Shown: positions 1-6,436 of the stretch, piece by piece
Layout of the letters: each line of letters begins with the position of its first letter
Position numbering within the stretch: position 1 is the stretch's first letter
Origin: Gammaproteobacteria bacterium
Lineage (GTDB): Bacteria > Pseudomonadota > Gammaproteobacteria > Steroidobacterales > GCA-2729495
Direction of reading: 5' to 3'
Assembly: GCA_023150055.1 (NCBI GenBank)
Contig: JAKLLP010000051.1
Location: forward strand, 347 to 9,986
DNA length: 9,640 nucleotides
Position numbers and translations under genes: made by a program
Notes under the pieces: generated by a model
What the model saw: only the letters and a program-made list of their open reading frames with translations
The model's database searches: none
Told to the model about the DNA's origin: nothing

Positions 1-25
1 AATGGCACGGCGCGAGGCCGGGTAA
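1..25 (+). CDS. 3' end of an upstream gene, possibly rsmB (partial)
   Basis: A frame beginning at position 2 reads Met-Ala-Arg-Arg-Glu-Ala-Gly and ends at TAA (23-25), with G or C in most third codon positions as in the real genes of this window. The usual neighbour upstream of a DUF4390 gene is rsmB (16S rRNA m5C967 methyltransferase), so this may be its C-terminus. Eight codons are too few to recognise the protein. The other two frames are also open here: one ends at TGA 70-72, giving an ATGA overlap with the next gene, and the third runs straight into that gene. The assignment rests on gene order only. Confidence 0.3.
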
Positions 26-68
26 CGACGGCAATCGAAAGCCCGCGCACATCCCGGCCCTGTTCCAC

Positions 69-650
69 ATGACCACATTGTTCCGGATCTTGCGCGCGTC
101 GGTTGCCAGGGGCTTCACCCTGGCGGCCTTGCTGCTGCTGGCGGCCGCGCACGCCAACGCCGCGGACTTCGAGGTCCGCACGGCCAGCATGGGCCTGTAC
201 GACGGGTACTGGAGCATCGATGCCCGCATCGACTATCGCCTGAGCGAGGAGGCAGTCGAGGCGCTGGAAAACGGCGTGACCCTGACCCTGGAGCTGGAGA
301 TCGACATCAGGCGGCTGCGCAACTGGTGGCTCGATGAGGGTGTCGTCTCCACCAAGCGCGACTGGCAGCTGAGCTTCGAGCCGTTGTCGCGGCGCTATGT
401 CGTGCGCTATCCGGACGAGCGCGAGCCGACCTCCCATGCGAGCCTGTTCGGTGCGCTCAATGCCATCGGGCGGGTGCAGAGGCTGCCCGTGGCGCCCGCC
501 ACGGCCCTCGGCGGCGGCAATGACTACCGCGTTGCGCTGCGCGCGCTCCTCAGCGAGCAGACGCTGCCGGCCGCGCTGCAGTTTCTCGCCTTCTGGGACG
601 GCGGCCTCAGTCTGCAGAGCGAGTGGTACGAGTGGATGCTCTCGCCGTGA
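69..650 (+). CDS. DUF4390 family exported protein
   Basis: This is a 193-residue protein of the DUF4390 family, whose function is not known. Residues 1-31 form a classical signal peptide: a basic start, a hydrophobic run around residues 17-27, and a cleavage site near AHANA-A. The mature part of about 160 residues is therefore predicted to lie in the periplasm or envelope. Family-like features include LSEEAVEALENGV followed by an alternating hydrophobic strand, an RRLRNWW segment, a PLSRRYVV strand, and a LFGAL segment leading to a short basic/proline turn. The ATG at 69 was chosen because it starts the signal peptide; no clear Shine-Dalgarno precedes it, and the frame stays open to the window edge. 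Its TGA (648-650) overlaps the GTG start of the kinase gene, so the two are probably translationally coupled. The constant pairing with an NtrY-like kinase suggests, by inference only, a role in the signal that kinase senses. Confidence 0.88.
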   Translation: MTTLFRILRASVARGFTLAALLLLAAAHANAADFEVRTASMGLYDGYWSIDARIDYRLSEEAVEALENGVTLTLELEIDIRRLRNWWLDEGVVSTKRDWQLSFEPLSRRYVVRYPDEREPTSHASLFGALNAIGRVQRLPVAPATALGGGNDYRVALRALLSEQTLPAALQFLAFWDGGLSLQSEWYEWMLSP

Positions 651-2839
651 AATCGCCCCGCGGTGCGTTGGCGCTTGCCATCGTCGCCAGCCTGGCCGGC
701 CTCGGACTGCTGACCGAGGCGATGCAGAATTCCGGCGCCTTCGGCCGATGGCGGGATCTCATCCTGCTGGTGAACGTGATCGGCGCGCTGGTGCTCGCCG
801 GCGTCCTCCTCGTCAACGTCACCCGCCTGCTGCGCGATCGCCGGCGGCGGACCCCGGGGGCCGCGCTGAAACTGCGCCTGATGCTGGCCTTTGCGGCGAT
901 CGCGGCCGTGCCCATGCTGCTGCTGTTCCTGGTTGCCGTGCAGTTTCTCCACAGGGGCATCGAGACCTGGGTGGACGACGAAATCGGGCGTGAACTCGAG
1001 CGATCCCTGCGGCTCTCGCAGGCCAACCTCGACGCCGAACTCGAGCGGGCCCTCGGGCGCACCCGCGAGGCCGCCAATCGCCTGGCCCGGCTGCCGGTCG
1101 AGCGCATGAGCGAAGCGCTGCCCGCGCTCCGCAGCGCCACCGGCGCCGAGGAGATGAGCGTCTTTGCGAGCGACTATCGCGCGGTCGCCACCGCCGGCGC
1201 CCGGGACGACCTGCCGGTGCCGCCGAGCGAGGACATGCTCGAACAGCTGCCGCGCGACGGCAGCTATGCCGCGATCGAGCCGGGCGCTACCGATCGGCTG
1301 CGCATGCGCACCGCGGTCCTCATCCGGGTCGGCGCACCCGGAGAAGGGCTGCTGCTGCAGGCGATCTACCCGGTCGAGGGCCCGCTCGGCGACCTGGCCG
1401 CATCCGTGCAGCGGGTCTACACCCGTTACGGCGAGGGCGAGTTCCTGCGCGAGCCGCTCGAGACCGGGTTCACCGTGGCCCTGGCGATGGTGCTGCTGCT
1501 GGCGTTGTTCACCGCCCTGTATGGCGCCCTGTTGTTCGCGCGCGGCCTGGTGGCGCCGCTGCGCCGCCTCGTCGCCGGCACCCGTGCGGTGGCGGCCGGC
1601 CAGCTCGACCTGCGCCTGCCGGTCACCAGCGGTGACGACATCGGCGCGCTGGTGCAGTCGTTCAACGAGATGACCGCGCGTCTCGATGCCGCCCGGGACG
1701 AGGCGCAGCGCAACGCCGAGCAGATCGACCGCGCGCGGGCGAGTCTCGCCATCGTGCTGGCGCGCCTGACCAGTGGGGTGATCGCGGTGGACGAGGCCCG
1801 CTGCCTGCGCATCGTCAACGATGCGGCGGGAGAAATCCTGCAGGCGGGCCTGAAAGACGCGGCAGGACGAGTTCTTGACGACCTTTCCCGGGCGCATCCG
1901 CATCTCGCGGCTTTCTTTGCCGCCTGTGAAGAGCGCAGCCGCGCCTCGCCGGAGGGTTGGCGCGAACAGCTTACGCTGCCGACCGAGGCCGGCGCGCGAC
2001 GCGTGCTGATGTGCTCGGCCGCGCCGCTGCCGCCGGAGTTCGGCGCCGGCCCCGGCTACGTGCTGGTCTTCGAGGACATCACCGACATGCTCAAGGCGCA
2101 GCGCGAGGCCGCGTGGGGCGAGGTCGCGCGGCGGCTGGCCCACGAGATCAAGAACCCGCTCACCCCCATTCAGCTCTCCGCCGAACGCATTCGCCGGCGC
2201 TATCTCGCCAGCCTGCCGGCGGGCGAGACCGAATTGCTGGACCGCGCCACCCACACGATCGTGCAGCAGGTCGAGGCGCTGCGTGACATGGTCAACGCCT
2301 TCGGAGAATACGCGCGCTCGCCCGAGATCAGCTTTGCGCCGCTGGAGCTCAACCGCCTGGTGAGAGCAGTGGCCGATCTCTATCATGGTCCGCAGCAGCC
2401 TGAGATGCGGCTGCAGCTCGACGAGACCATCGGCACCATGGAAGCCGATGGCGGGCGTCTGCGGCAGCTCCTGCACAACCTGATCCGCAACGCCTGCGAG
2501 GCGCTCGAGGGCGCCACCGCGCCGCGGGTCGTCATCGAGACCCGGGCGTTCGACAAGGGCGACGCACGTTATGCGGAGATCCTGGTGCAGGACAACGGGC
2601 CGGGTATCGATACGGAGCTGCTGGAGACCATGTTCGAGCCTTACGTGACCGGCAAAACGCGCGGCACGGGTCTCGGCCTGGCGATCGCCCGGCGGCTGGT
2701 CGAGGAACACGGCGGCAGCATCACCGCCGAGAACATTGCCGGGGGAGGAGCCCGCATAAAAGTCATTCTCCCCGTGAGCCAGGCGGGCAGGGATTCGCAG
2801 CCTGACCCGCGAGTACGCCGTGCGGGTGAACGGAGGTAG
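647..2839 (+). CDS. ntrY: NtrY-like membrane sensor histidine kinase
   Basis: About 730 residues with NtrY architecture. TM helices lie near 6-22, 37-57, 78-100 and 276-298, with an extracytoplasmic sensor region from about 101 to 275. Then come a HAMP linker (about 299-350), a PAS domain (about 364-480), a HisKA box with phosphoacceptor His499 in HEIKNPLTPIQL, and an HATPase_c domain: N box around Asn615, G1 DNGPGI at 649, F box FEPYVTGK and G2 GTGLGLAI at about 673-680. All catalytic motifs are intact, so it should autophosphorylate and donate to the regulator encoded next. I chose GTG 647, which forms a GTGA overlap with the DUF4390 stop; in-frame GTGs at 623 and 632 are alternatives that add at most 8 residues. 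Its TAG stop abuts the ribosome binding site of the regulator gene. The ntrY symbol reflects similarity only: no nitrogen-metabolism gene is present, and members of this rsmB-linked group are often annotated NtrY without a shown nitrogen role. Confidence 0.92.
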   Translation: MKSPRGALALAIVASLAGLGLLTEAMQNSGAFGRWRDLILLVNVIGALVLAGVLLVNVTRLLRDRRRRTPGAALKLRLMLAFAAIAAVPMLLLFLVAVQFLHRGIETWVDDEIGRELERSLRLSQANLDAELERALGRTREAANRLARLPVERMSEALPALRSATGAEEMSVFASDYRAVATAGARDDLPVPPSEDMLEQLPRDGSYAAIEPGATDRLRMRTAVLIRVGAPGEGLLLQAIYPVEGPLGDLAASVQRVYTRYGEGEFLREPLETGFTVALAMVLLLALFTALYGALLFARGLVAPLRRLVAGTRAVAAGQLDLRLPVTSGDDIGALVQSFNEMTARLDAARDEAQRNAEQIDRARASLAIVLARLTSGVIAVDEARCLRIVNDAAGEILQAGLKDAAGRVLDDLSRAHPHLAAFFAACEERSRASPEGWREQLTLPTEAGARRVLMCSAAPLPPEFGAGPGYVLVFEDITDMLKAQREAAWGEVARRLAHEIKNPLTPIQLSAERIRRRYLASLPAGETELLDRATHTIVQQVEALRDMVNAFGEYARSPEISFAPLELNRLVRAVADLYHGPQQPEMRLQLDETIGTMEADGGRLRQLLHNLIRNACEALEGATAPRVVIETRAFDKGDARYAEILVQDNGPGIDTELLETMFEPYVTGKTRGTGLGLAIARRLVEEHGGSITAENIAGGGARIKVILPVSQAGRDSQPDPRVRRAGERR
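2832..2836 (+). promoter_or_regulatory. Shine-Dalgarno of the ntrX-like gene
   Basis: GGAGG lies 8 nt before ATG 2845 and directly abuts the TAG stop of the kinase gene (2837-2839). It is the clearest ribosome binding site in the window. It fixes the regulator start and suggests the regulator is translated independently at a good rate rather than by coupling alone. Confidence 0.85.
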
Positions 2840-2844
2840 CCGCC

Positions 2845-4218
2845 ATGCGCAAAGCACACATCCTGGTGGTGGACGACGAAGCGGATATCCGCAACACCAT
2901 TCAGGAGATCCTCGTGGAGGAAGGTTACGAAGTCAGCACCGCAGCGAACGCCGCCAAGGCCCGGGAGGCGGTGCGCGCCGGGGCACCGGACCTGGTCCTG
3001 CTCGACATCTGGATGCCCGACACCGACGGCATCAGCCTGCTCGGTGAATGGCAGAAGGACGGGCACCTGCACTGCCCGGTCGTCATTCTGTCCGGCCACG
3101 GCACGGTGGAGACCGCGGTGGAGGCTACCCGTCTCGGTGCCGTGGATTTCGTCGAGAAGCCGCTGTCGCTGAGCAAGCTGCTGCGAACGGTCGACAAGGC
3201 GTTGCGCGGCCCGCATTCGGCGGTGCGCGCGGGTCCGCGCCGCGGCTCGTTGCCACCGCTGTTCGCGGCGCTCGGCCGCAGCCGGCGCATGCGCGAGCTC
3301 GGCGCACAGGCCGAGCGGCTCGCCGCGCACGACTCCCCGGTGTTGATCGTCGGCGAGTCCGGCTCGGGTCGCAGTTCGCTCGCGCGATTCATTCATGAAT
3401 CGAGTTCGCGCCGCGACGAGCCATTCGTCGCGGTCGCCGGCGCGAGCCTGATCGAGGCCAATGCGCCCAATCTGCTGCTCGGCGTCGCCGGCGGCAAGGA
3501 CGACGAGCCCGGCTGCATCGAGCGCGCGGGCGCCGGGACGCTGTTCATCAGCAATGTCGAGGACATGAGCACCGCGGCGCAGGATCTGCTGATCGGCGTG
3601 ATGGAGACCGGACAGTACGCGCCGCTGGGCTCGGCCGGGCAGAAGCGCTTCGGCAACCGCTTCCTCGGATCCGTGCGGCCAGACACTCTCGCAAACCCCG
3701 TCGCCGCGGGGGTGCGCGGTGAACTCATCGAGCGGCTCGGGGCGCTGCGCGTGAGCGTCCCGCCGTTGCGCGACTACACGGAAGACATCTCGGAGCTGCT
3801 GCGTTACCTGACCGATGACCTGGTCGAGCGCGAGCGGCTCCCCTACCGCCGGTTCGGCTTCGCCGCGCAGAACCGCCTGCGCAATTATCCATGGCCCGAC
3901 AACCTGCGTCAGCTGACCGGCCTGGTGCGCCGCCTGCTCGCGGCCGGCGGCGAGGAGGAGGTGAGCCTCGCCGAGGTGGAGCGGGAGCTGCCGCCGGCAC
4001 CCGGCAAAGAGCAGCCGCTGGTGAAGCAGGACCTGCTGTCGCTGCCGTTGCGCGAAGCGCGCGAGCAGTTCGAGCGCGCCTATCTCACCGAGCAGCTGAG
4101 CTTGTGCGGAGGCAAGGTGGGTCAACTCGCCAAGCGGGTCGGCATGGAGCGTACCCATCTGTACCGCAAGCTGCGCTCCCTCGGCGTGGATTTCCGCGGC
4201 ACCCTGAGTGACGATTGA
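2845..4218 (+). CDS. ntrX: NtrX-like response regulator with degenerate AAA+ domain
   Basis: A 457-residue regulator of the NtrC/NtrX type, the presumed partner of the kinase just upstream. The receiver domain (about 4-120) is intact: Asp10/Asp11, phosphoacceptor Asp54, Ser83 in SGHGTVETAV, and Lys105 in EKP. The C-terminus has a Fis-type helix-turn-helix (about 424-451, ending THLYRKLRSLGV). The central domain (about 145-375) still aligns with sigma-54 activator AAA+ domains: GESGSG, FVAV, GTLF, RGELIERLG, VPPLRDYTEDI and WPDNLRQL. Its key residues are changed, however. Walker A has Arg176 in place of Lys. The GAFTGA loop is absent from the stretch between LLLG (210-213) and GTLF (231-234). 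Walker B has Ser236-Asn237 where Asp-Glu is expected. ATP hydrolysis and sigma-54 contact are therefore unlikely, and it probably binds DNA as a phosphorylation-controlled regulator at other promoters. Length and frame look normal, with no frameshift, so the changes seem selected or tolerated rather than decay. Confidence 0.9.
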   Translation: MRKAHILVVDDEADIRNTIQEILVEEGYEVSTAANAAKAREAVRAGAPDLVLLDIWMPDTDGISLLGEWQKDGHLHCPVVILSGHGTVETAVEATRLGAVDFVEKPLSLSKLLRTVDKALRGPHSAVRAGPRRGSLPPLFAALGRSRRMRELGAQAERLAAHDSPVLIVGESGSGRSSLARFIHESSSRRDEPFVAVAGASLIEANAPNLLLGVAGGKDDEPGCIERAGAGTLFISNVEDMSTAAQDLLIGVMETGQYAPLGSAGQKRFGNRFLGSVRPDTLANPVAAGVRGELIERLGALRVSVPPLRDYTEDISELLRYLTDDLVERERLPYRRFGFAAQNRLRNYPWPDNLRQLTGLVRRLLAAGGEEEVSLAEVERELPPAPGKEQPLVKQDLLSLPLREAREQFERAYLTEQLSLCGGKVGQLAKRVGMERTHLYRKLRSLGVDFRGTLSDD

Positions 4219-4263
4219 GAGCAGTGCGGACTGCGCTGACCTCTCGCCGCGAACGGGCGCCGC

Positions 4264-4764
4264 ATGCCTGATCCGCAGCAACTTCTCACGATCCTGCTCT
4301 GGAGCGTCGCGGTGCTGCTGGTGCTCGGTGGCCTCGCGGGGCTGCTCCTGCCGGTATTGCCGGGTGGGCCGCTGCTGCTCGGCGGTCTCGTCATGGCCGC
4401 CTGGATCGAGGAATTCGCGTACGTCGGTGTCGCGACCATCGGCGTGCTCGTGGTGCTGACGCTGCTCACTTACCTCGCCGATTTCGCCGCCGGCGCACTG
4501 GGGGCGAGGCGCTACGGCGCCTCGCCGCGGGCGGTCGCCGGCGCGACGCTCGGCGCGTTGCTCGGGCTCATCCTCGGGTTGCCGGGCGTGCTGCTCGGGC
4601 CGTTCGTCGGCGCAGTGCTCGGCGAGATCTCGGCGCGTCGCTCGCTGCAGGAGGCCGGACGCGCCGGCATCGGGGCCACGCTCGGCCTGGCGCTCGGCGT
4701 GGCGGCCAAGCTGGCGCTGGCGTTCGCGATGATCGGGATCTACGCGCTCGCGAGGTTCTTCTGA
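4264..4764 (+). CDS. DUF456 family membrane protein
   Basis: A 166-residue, very hydrophobic protein of the DUF456 family, whose biochemical role is unknown. Hydrophobic segments lie at about 8-46, 52-75, 89-120 and 135-163. The second half of the first carries the family hallmark LLLPVLPGGPLLLGG (27-41), a proline/glycine-rich turn. A second family signature, an Asp followed by AGALGARRYGAS and a Gly/Ala/Leu-rich helix, begins at about residue 73. The long glycine-rich helices suggest close packing in the inner membrane. It follows the ntrX-like gene by 45 nt on the same strand and may be the last gene of that unit. No strong Shine-Dalgarno precedes ATG 4264. It converges with the PLP enzyme gene, leaving 10 nt between stop codons. 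Confidence 0.88.
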   Translation: MPDPQQLLTILLWSVAVLLVLGGLAGLLLPVLPGGPLLLGGLVMAAWIEEFAYVGVATIGVLVVLTLLTYLADFAAGALGARRYGASPRAVAGATLGALLGLILGLPGVLLGPFVGAVLGEISARRSLQEAGRAGIGATLGLALGVAAKLALAFAMIGIYALARFF

Positions 4765-4774
4765 ACGCCGCGCT

Positions 4775-5854
4775 TCAGGATGCCGCCGGCTGCAGGTAGC
4801 CCCGGAACGCCGGCGGCAGCGCCGCGACATCGACCTCGGCAAGGTCTGCCGGGCGCGGTGCGGAGCTGTAGGTATTCCAGAAGACCACCCGCTTGTCGGC
4901 CAGGCGTCCGGCGCGCGCATCGGCGATCAGCGCGGCGAAGGCCTTGCCGGTATAGGTCGTCTCGAGTGTCACCCCGCCCACGTCGTGCATCAGCGTGAGG
5001 GCTTCGCGCGCTTCGGGCGTGACCGCCGCATAGCCGGCGCCGAGAAACCCGCCGCGCAACTCGAGGTTGCGCATCGGCTCGTCGATCACCGGAAAGCGCG
5101 GGTCCCGCGCGGTGAGTTCCCGGTTGGTTTCGACGAGCAAGGCCTCGACGTGAGCGGCGGCGCCTTGCCCGTACGGCACGACGCGCGGCGCGACGATGCG
5201 CGTCTCGAGTCCCGCCACCCGCAGGCCGAGGGTCAGGCCGATCGCCGTGCCCATGGTGCCCCCGGCTACATAAAGGTAGTCCGGGGTTGCGCCGGCGCCC
5301 AGCTGGCCGGCGAGCTCGAGGCCGGCGGCGACGAAACCCGCGGCACCGCGCCAGTTGGAACCTCCCCAGGGGATTTCGTACACGCCCTGCGCGCCGCGCG
5401 GATGGGCCGCGCCGATCGCCGCGGCGACGTTGCCGCTGTCGTTGAAGCTGCGGGCCGGGTGCAGCCGTGTGCCGACGCGCAGGTGATGGCGCAACGTCGC
5501 GGCCACATAGGGCGTGAGCGCCTGGTCGAGCAGCACGGCGTGGCAGCCGAGCCCGAGCCGGGTCGCGAAAATCGCGGTGGCGAGCGCGTGATTGGAGCCG
5601 ACCGAGCCATAGGTCACGACCGCATCGCAGCCGCTCGCGAGCGCGTGGGCCAGCAGGTACTCGAGCTTGCGGACTTTGTTGCCGCCGTAGAGCGGCGAGG
5701 TCAGGTCATCGCGCTTGATGGCGAGCGAGCCGATGCCGAGCGCCGCGCCAAGCGCCGGCGCCGCGTCGAGAGGTGTGGGCAGCGCCGAAAAGCTGATGCG
5801 CGGCAGGGCCTCGGCGAGTGCCGGGAAGGCCGCCTGCAGGGCATCGGCGCTCAT
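4775..5854 (-). CDS. PLP-dependent enzyme, ACC deaminase/D-cysteine desulfhydrase superfamily
   Basis: A 359-residue fold-type II PLP enzyme. The start of the core domain reads KRDDLTSPLYGGNKVRKLEYL, where Lys60 of GGNK is the expected PLP Schiff-base lysine. GSVGSNH (83-89) carries the Ser-Asn-His of the substrate carboxylate loop, and a glycine-rich phosphate loop AGGTMGTAIG lies near residue 200. TTYTGKA (299-305) matches the VYTGKA-type motif of D-cysteine desulfhydrases. Near the C-terminus, where ACC deaminase and DcyD proteins usually have a H-x-GG loop (such as LHTGG), this protein has FWNTYSS (325-331). The substrate may therefore differ, and I do not assign a gene symbol. Superfamily members cleave D-cysteine, related amino acids or ACC to ammonia plus a keto acid. 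It is cytosolic, as no signal peptide is seen. Its ATG overlaps the SPOR gene stop by 4 nt (ATGA), implying coupled translation downstream of argS. Confidence 0.87.
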   Translation of the reverse strand: MSADALQAAFPALAEALPRISFSALPTPLDAAPALGAALGIGSLAIKRDDLTSPLYGGNKVRKLEYLLAHALASGCDAVVTYGSVGSNHALATAIFATRLGLGCHAVLLDQALTPYVAATLRHHLRVGTRLHPARSFNDSGNVAAAIGAAHPRGAQGVYEIPWGGSNWRGAAGFVAAGLELAGQLGAGATPDYLYVAGGTMGTAIGLTLGLRVAGLETRIVAPRVVPYGQGAAAHVEALLVETNRELTARDPRFPVIDEPMRNLELRGGFLGAGYAAVTPEAREALTLMHDVGGVTLETTYTGKAFAALIADARAGRLADKRVVFWNTYSSAPRPADLAEVDVAALPPAFRGYLQPAAS

Positions 5855-6420
5855 TCGCCCACCCGGATCACGAGAAAGTCGATGCCGGCCTCGCGCAGGC
5901 GGGTGCGGTTGCGGTTGAGCTCGTCGAGGTCCTCGATGGGCCCGATGCGCACGCGATGAAACTGCCGCTGATCGACGCTGATCTCCTGGATCTGCGAGCG
6001 GATGCCGAGCAGGGCGAGCCGCGCCTTGACCTTGTCGGCATCGGCAAAGGCCGCATAGGACCCGGCCTGCAGCACGTAGACACCGGGCGCCTGGAGCGGC
6101 GCAGGCGACTTGCCGGCGCGTCGGTCGGCGTCGGGCTCCGGCACGACCACCTCGGCCTCCTCGAGCATCTCGTAGAACTCGAAGCGCTTCTCCGCGGGTG
6201 CGGTGCCCGGTCTCGGCGTGGGCCTGGGCGCGGGACGCGTTTCGGCAGGTTGCGCAGCGGGCGCAGCGCGCGAGGCGAGCTTGTCGCGGATATAGATCGT
6301 GCTCGTTACCGCTGCTGCGCCGGCCGCAAGGCCGATGAGCAACAACGCCCAGCCGGGTGTGCCGCCCTTGCGGCGGCGTGTGCCGGCCGCCGGCCGCCGG
6401 CGGCGATTGCGCGCGCTCAC
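5851..6420 (-). CDS. SPOR-domain membrane protein (FtsN-like)
   Basis: 189 residues with the layout of a bitopic SPOR protein. A strongly basic cytoplasmic tail (residues 1-20, Arg/Lys-rich) precedes one TM helix (about 24-43), so the rest faces the periplasm. An Ala/Pro-rich linker (about 50-75) follows. Then comes FEFYEMLEEAEVVVP (80-94), resembling the FxFYxxLPExEV segment of argS-linked SPOR proteins. The SPOR domain spans about 113-188 (YVLQAGSYAAFADADKVKARL, then a VRIGPI strand). SPOR domains bind denuded glycan strands at division septa, so a role in cell division or wall remodelling is likely; calling it FtsN itself would be too strong. It starts with GTG at 6420, 16 nt after the argS stop, with a GAGG a few bases upstream. 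The argS-SPOR order is a conserved gammaproteobacterial arrangement. Its TGA overlaps the start of the PLP enzyme gene. Confidence 0.9.
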   Translation of the reverse strand: MSARNRRRRPAAGTRRRKGGTPGWALLLIGLAAGAAAVTSTIYIRDKLASRAAPAAQPAETRPAPRPTPRPGTAPAEKRFEFYEMLEEAEVVVPEPDADRRAGKSPAPLQAPGVYVLQAGSYAAFADADKVKARLALLGIRSQIQEISVDQRQFHRVRIGPIEDLDELNRNRTRLREAGIDFLVIRVGE

Positions 6421-6436
6421 CGCCCGGCCTCGCCGC

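Noticed and set aside
623..646. Earlier GTG starts (623, 632) for the kinase
   Set aside because: They would extend 8 or 5 residues into the DUF4390 gene. GTG 647 gives the tight GTGA overlap and places the first TM helix close to the start. The difference is small and not proven.
524..2857. A 777-codon minus-strand open frame opposite the kinase gene
   Set aside because: It is rich in Arg, Gln, His and Gly with no recognisable domain, and the opposite strand encodes a complete kinase. Long antisense frames are expected at this GC content.
2641..4920. A 759-codon minus-strand open frame opposite the regulator and DUF456 genes
   Set aside because: Same low-complexity Arg/Ala/Gln/His composition and no domain. 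It crosses three real gene boundaries, so it is a codon-bias shadow.
6381..6405. GC-rich palindromic stretch of repeated GCCGGC units
   Set aside because: It encodes the Arg/Pro/Ala-rich cytoplasmic tail of the SPOR protein, and the symmetry follows from codon choice. No regulatory meaning is supported.
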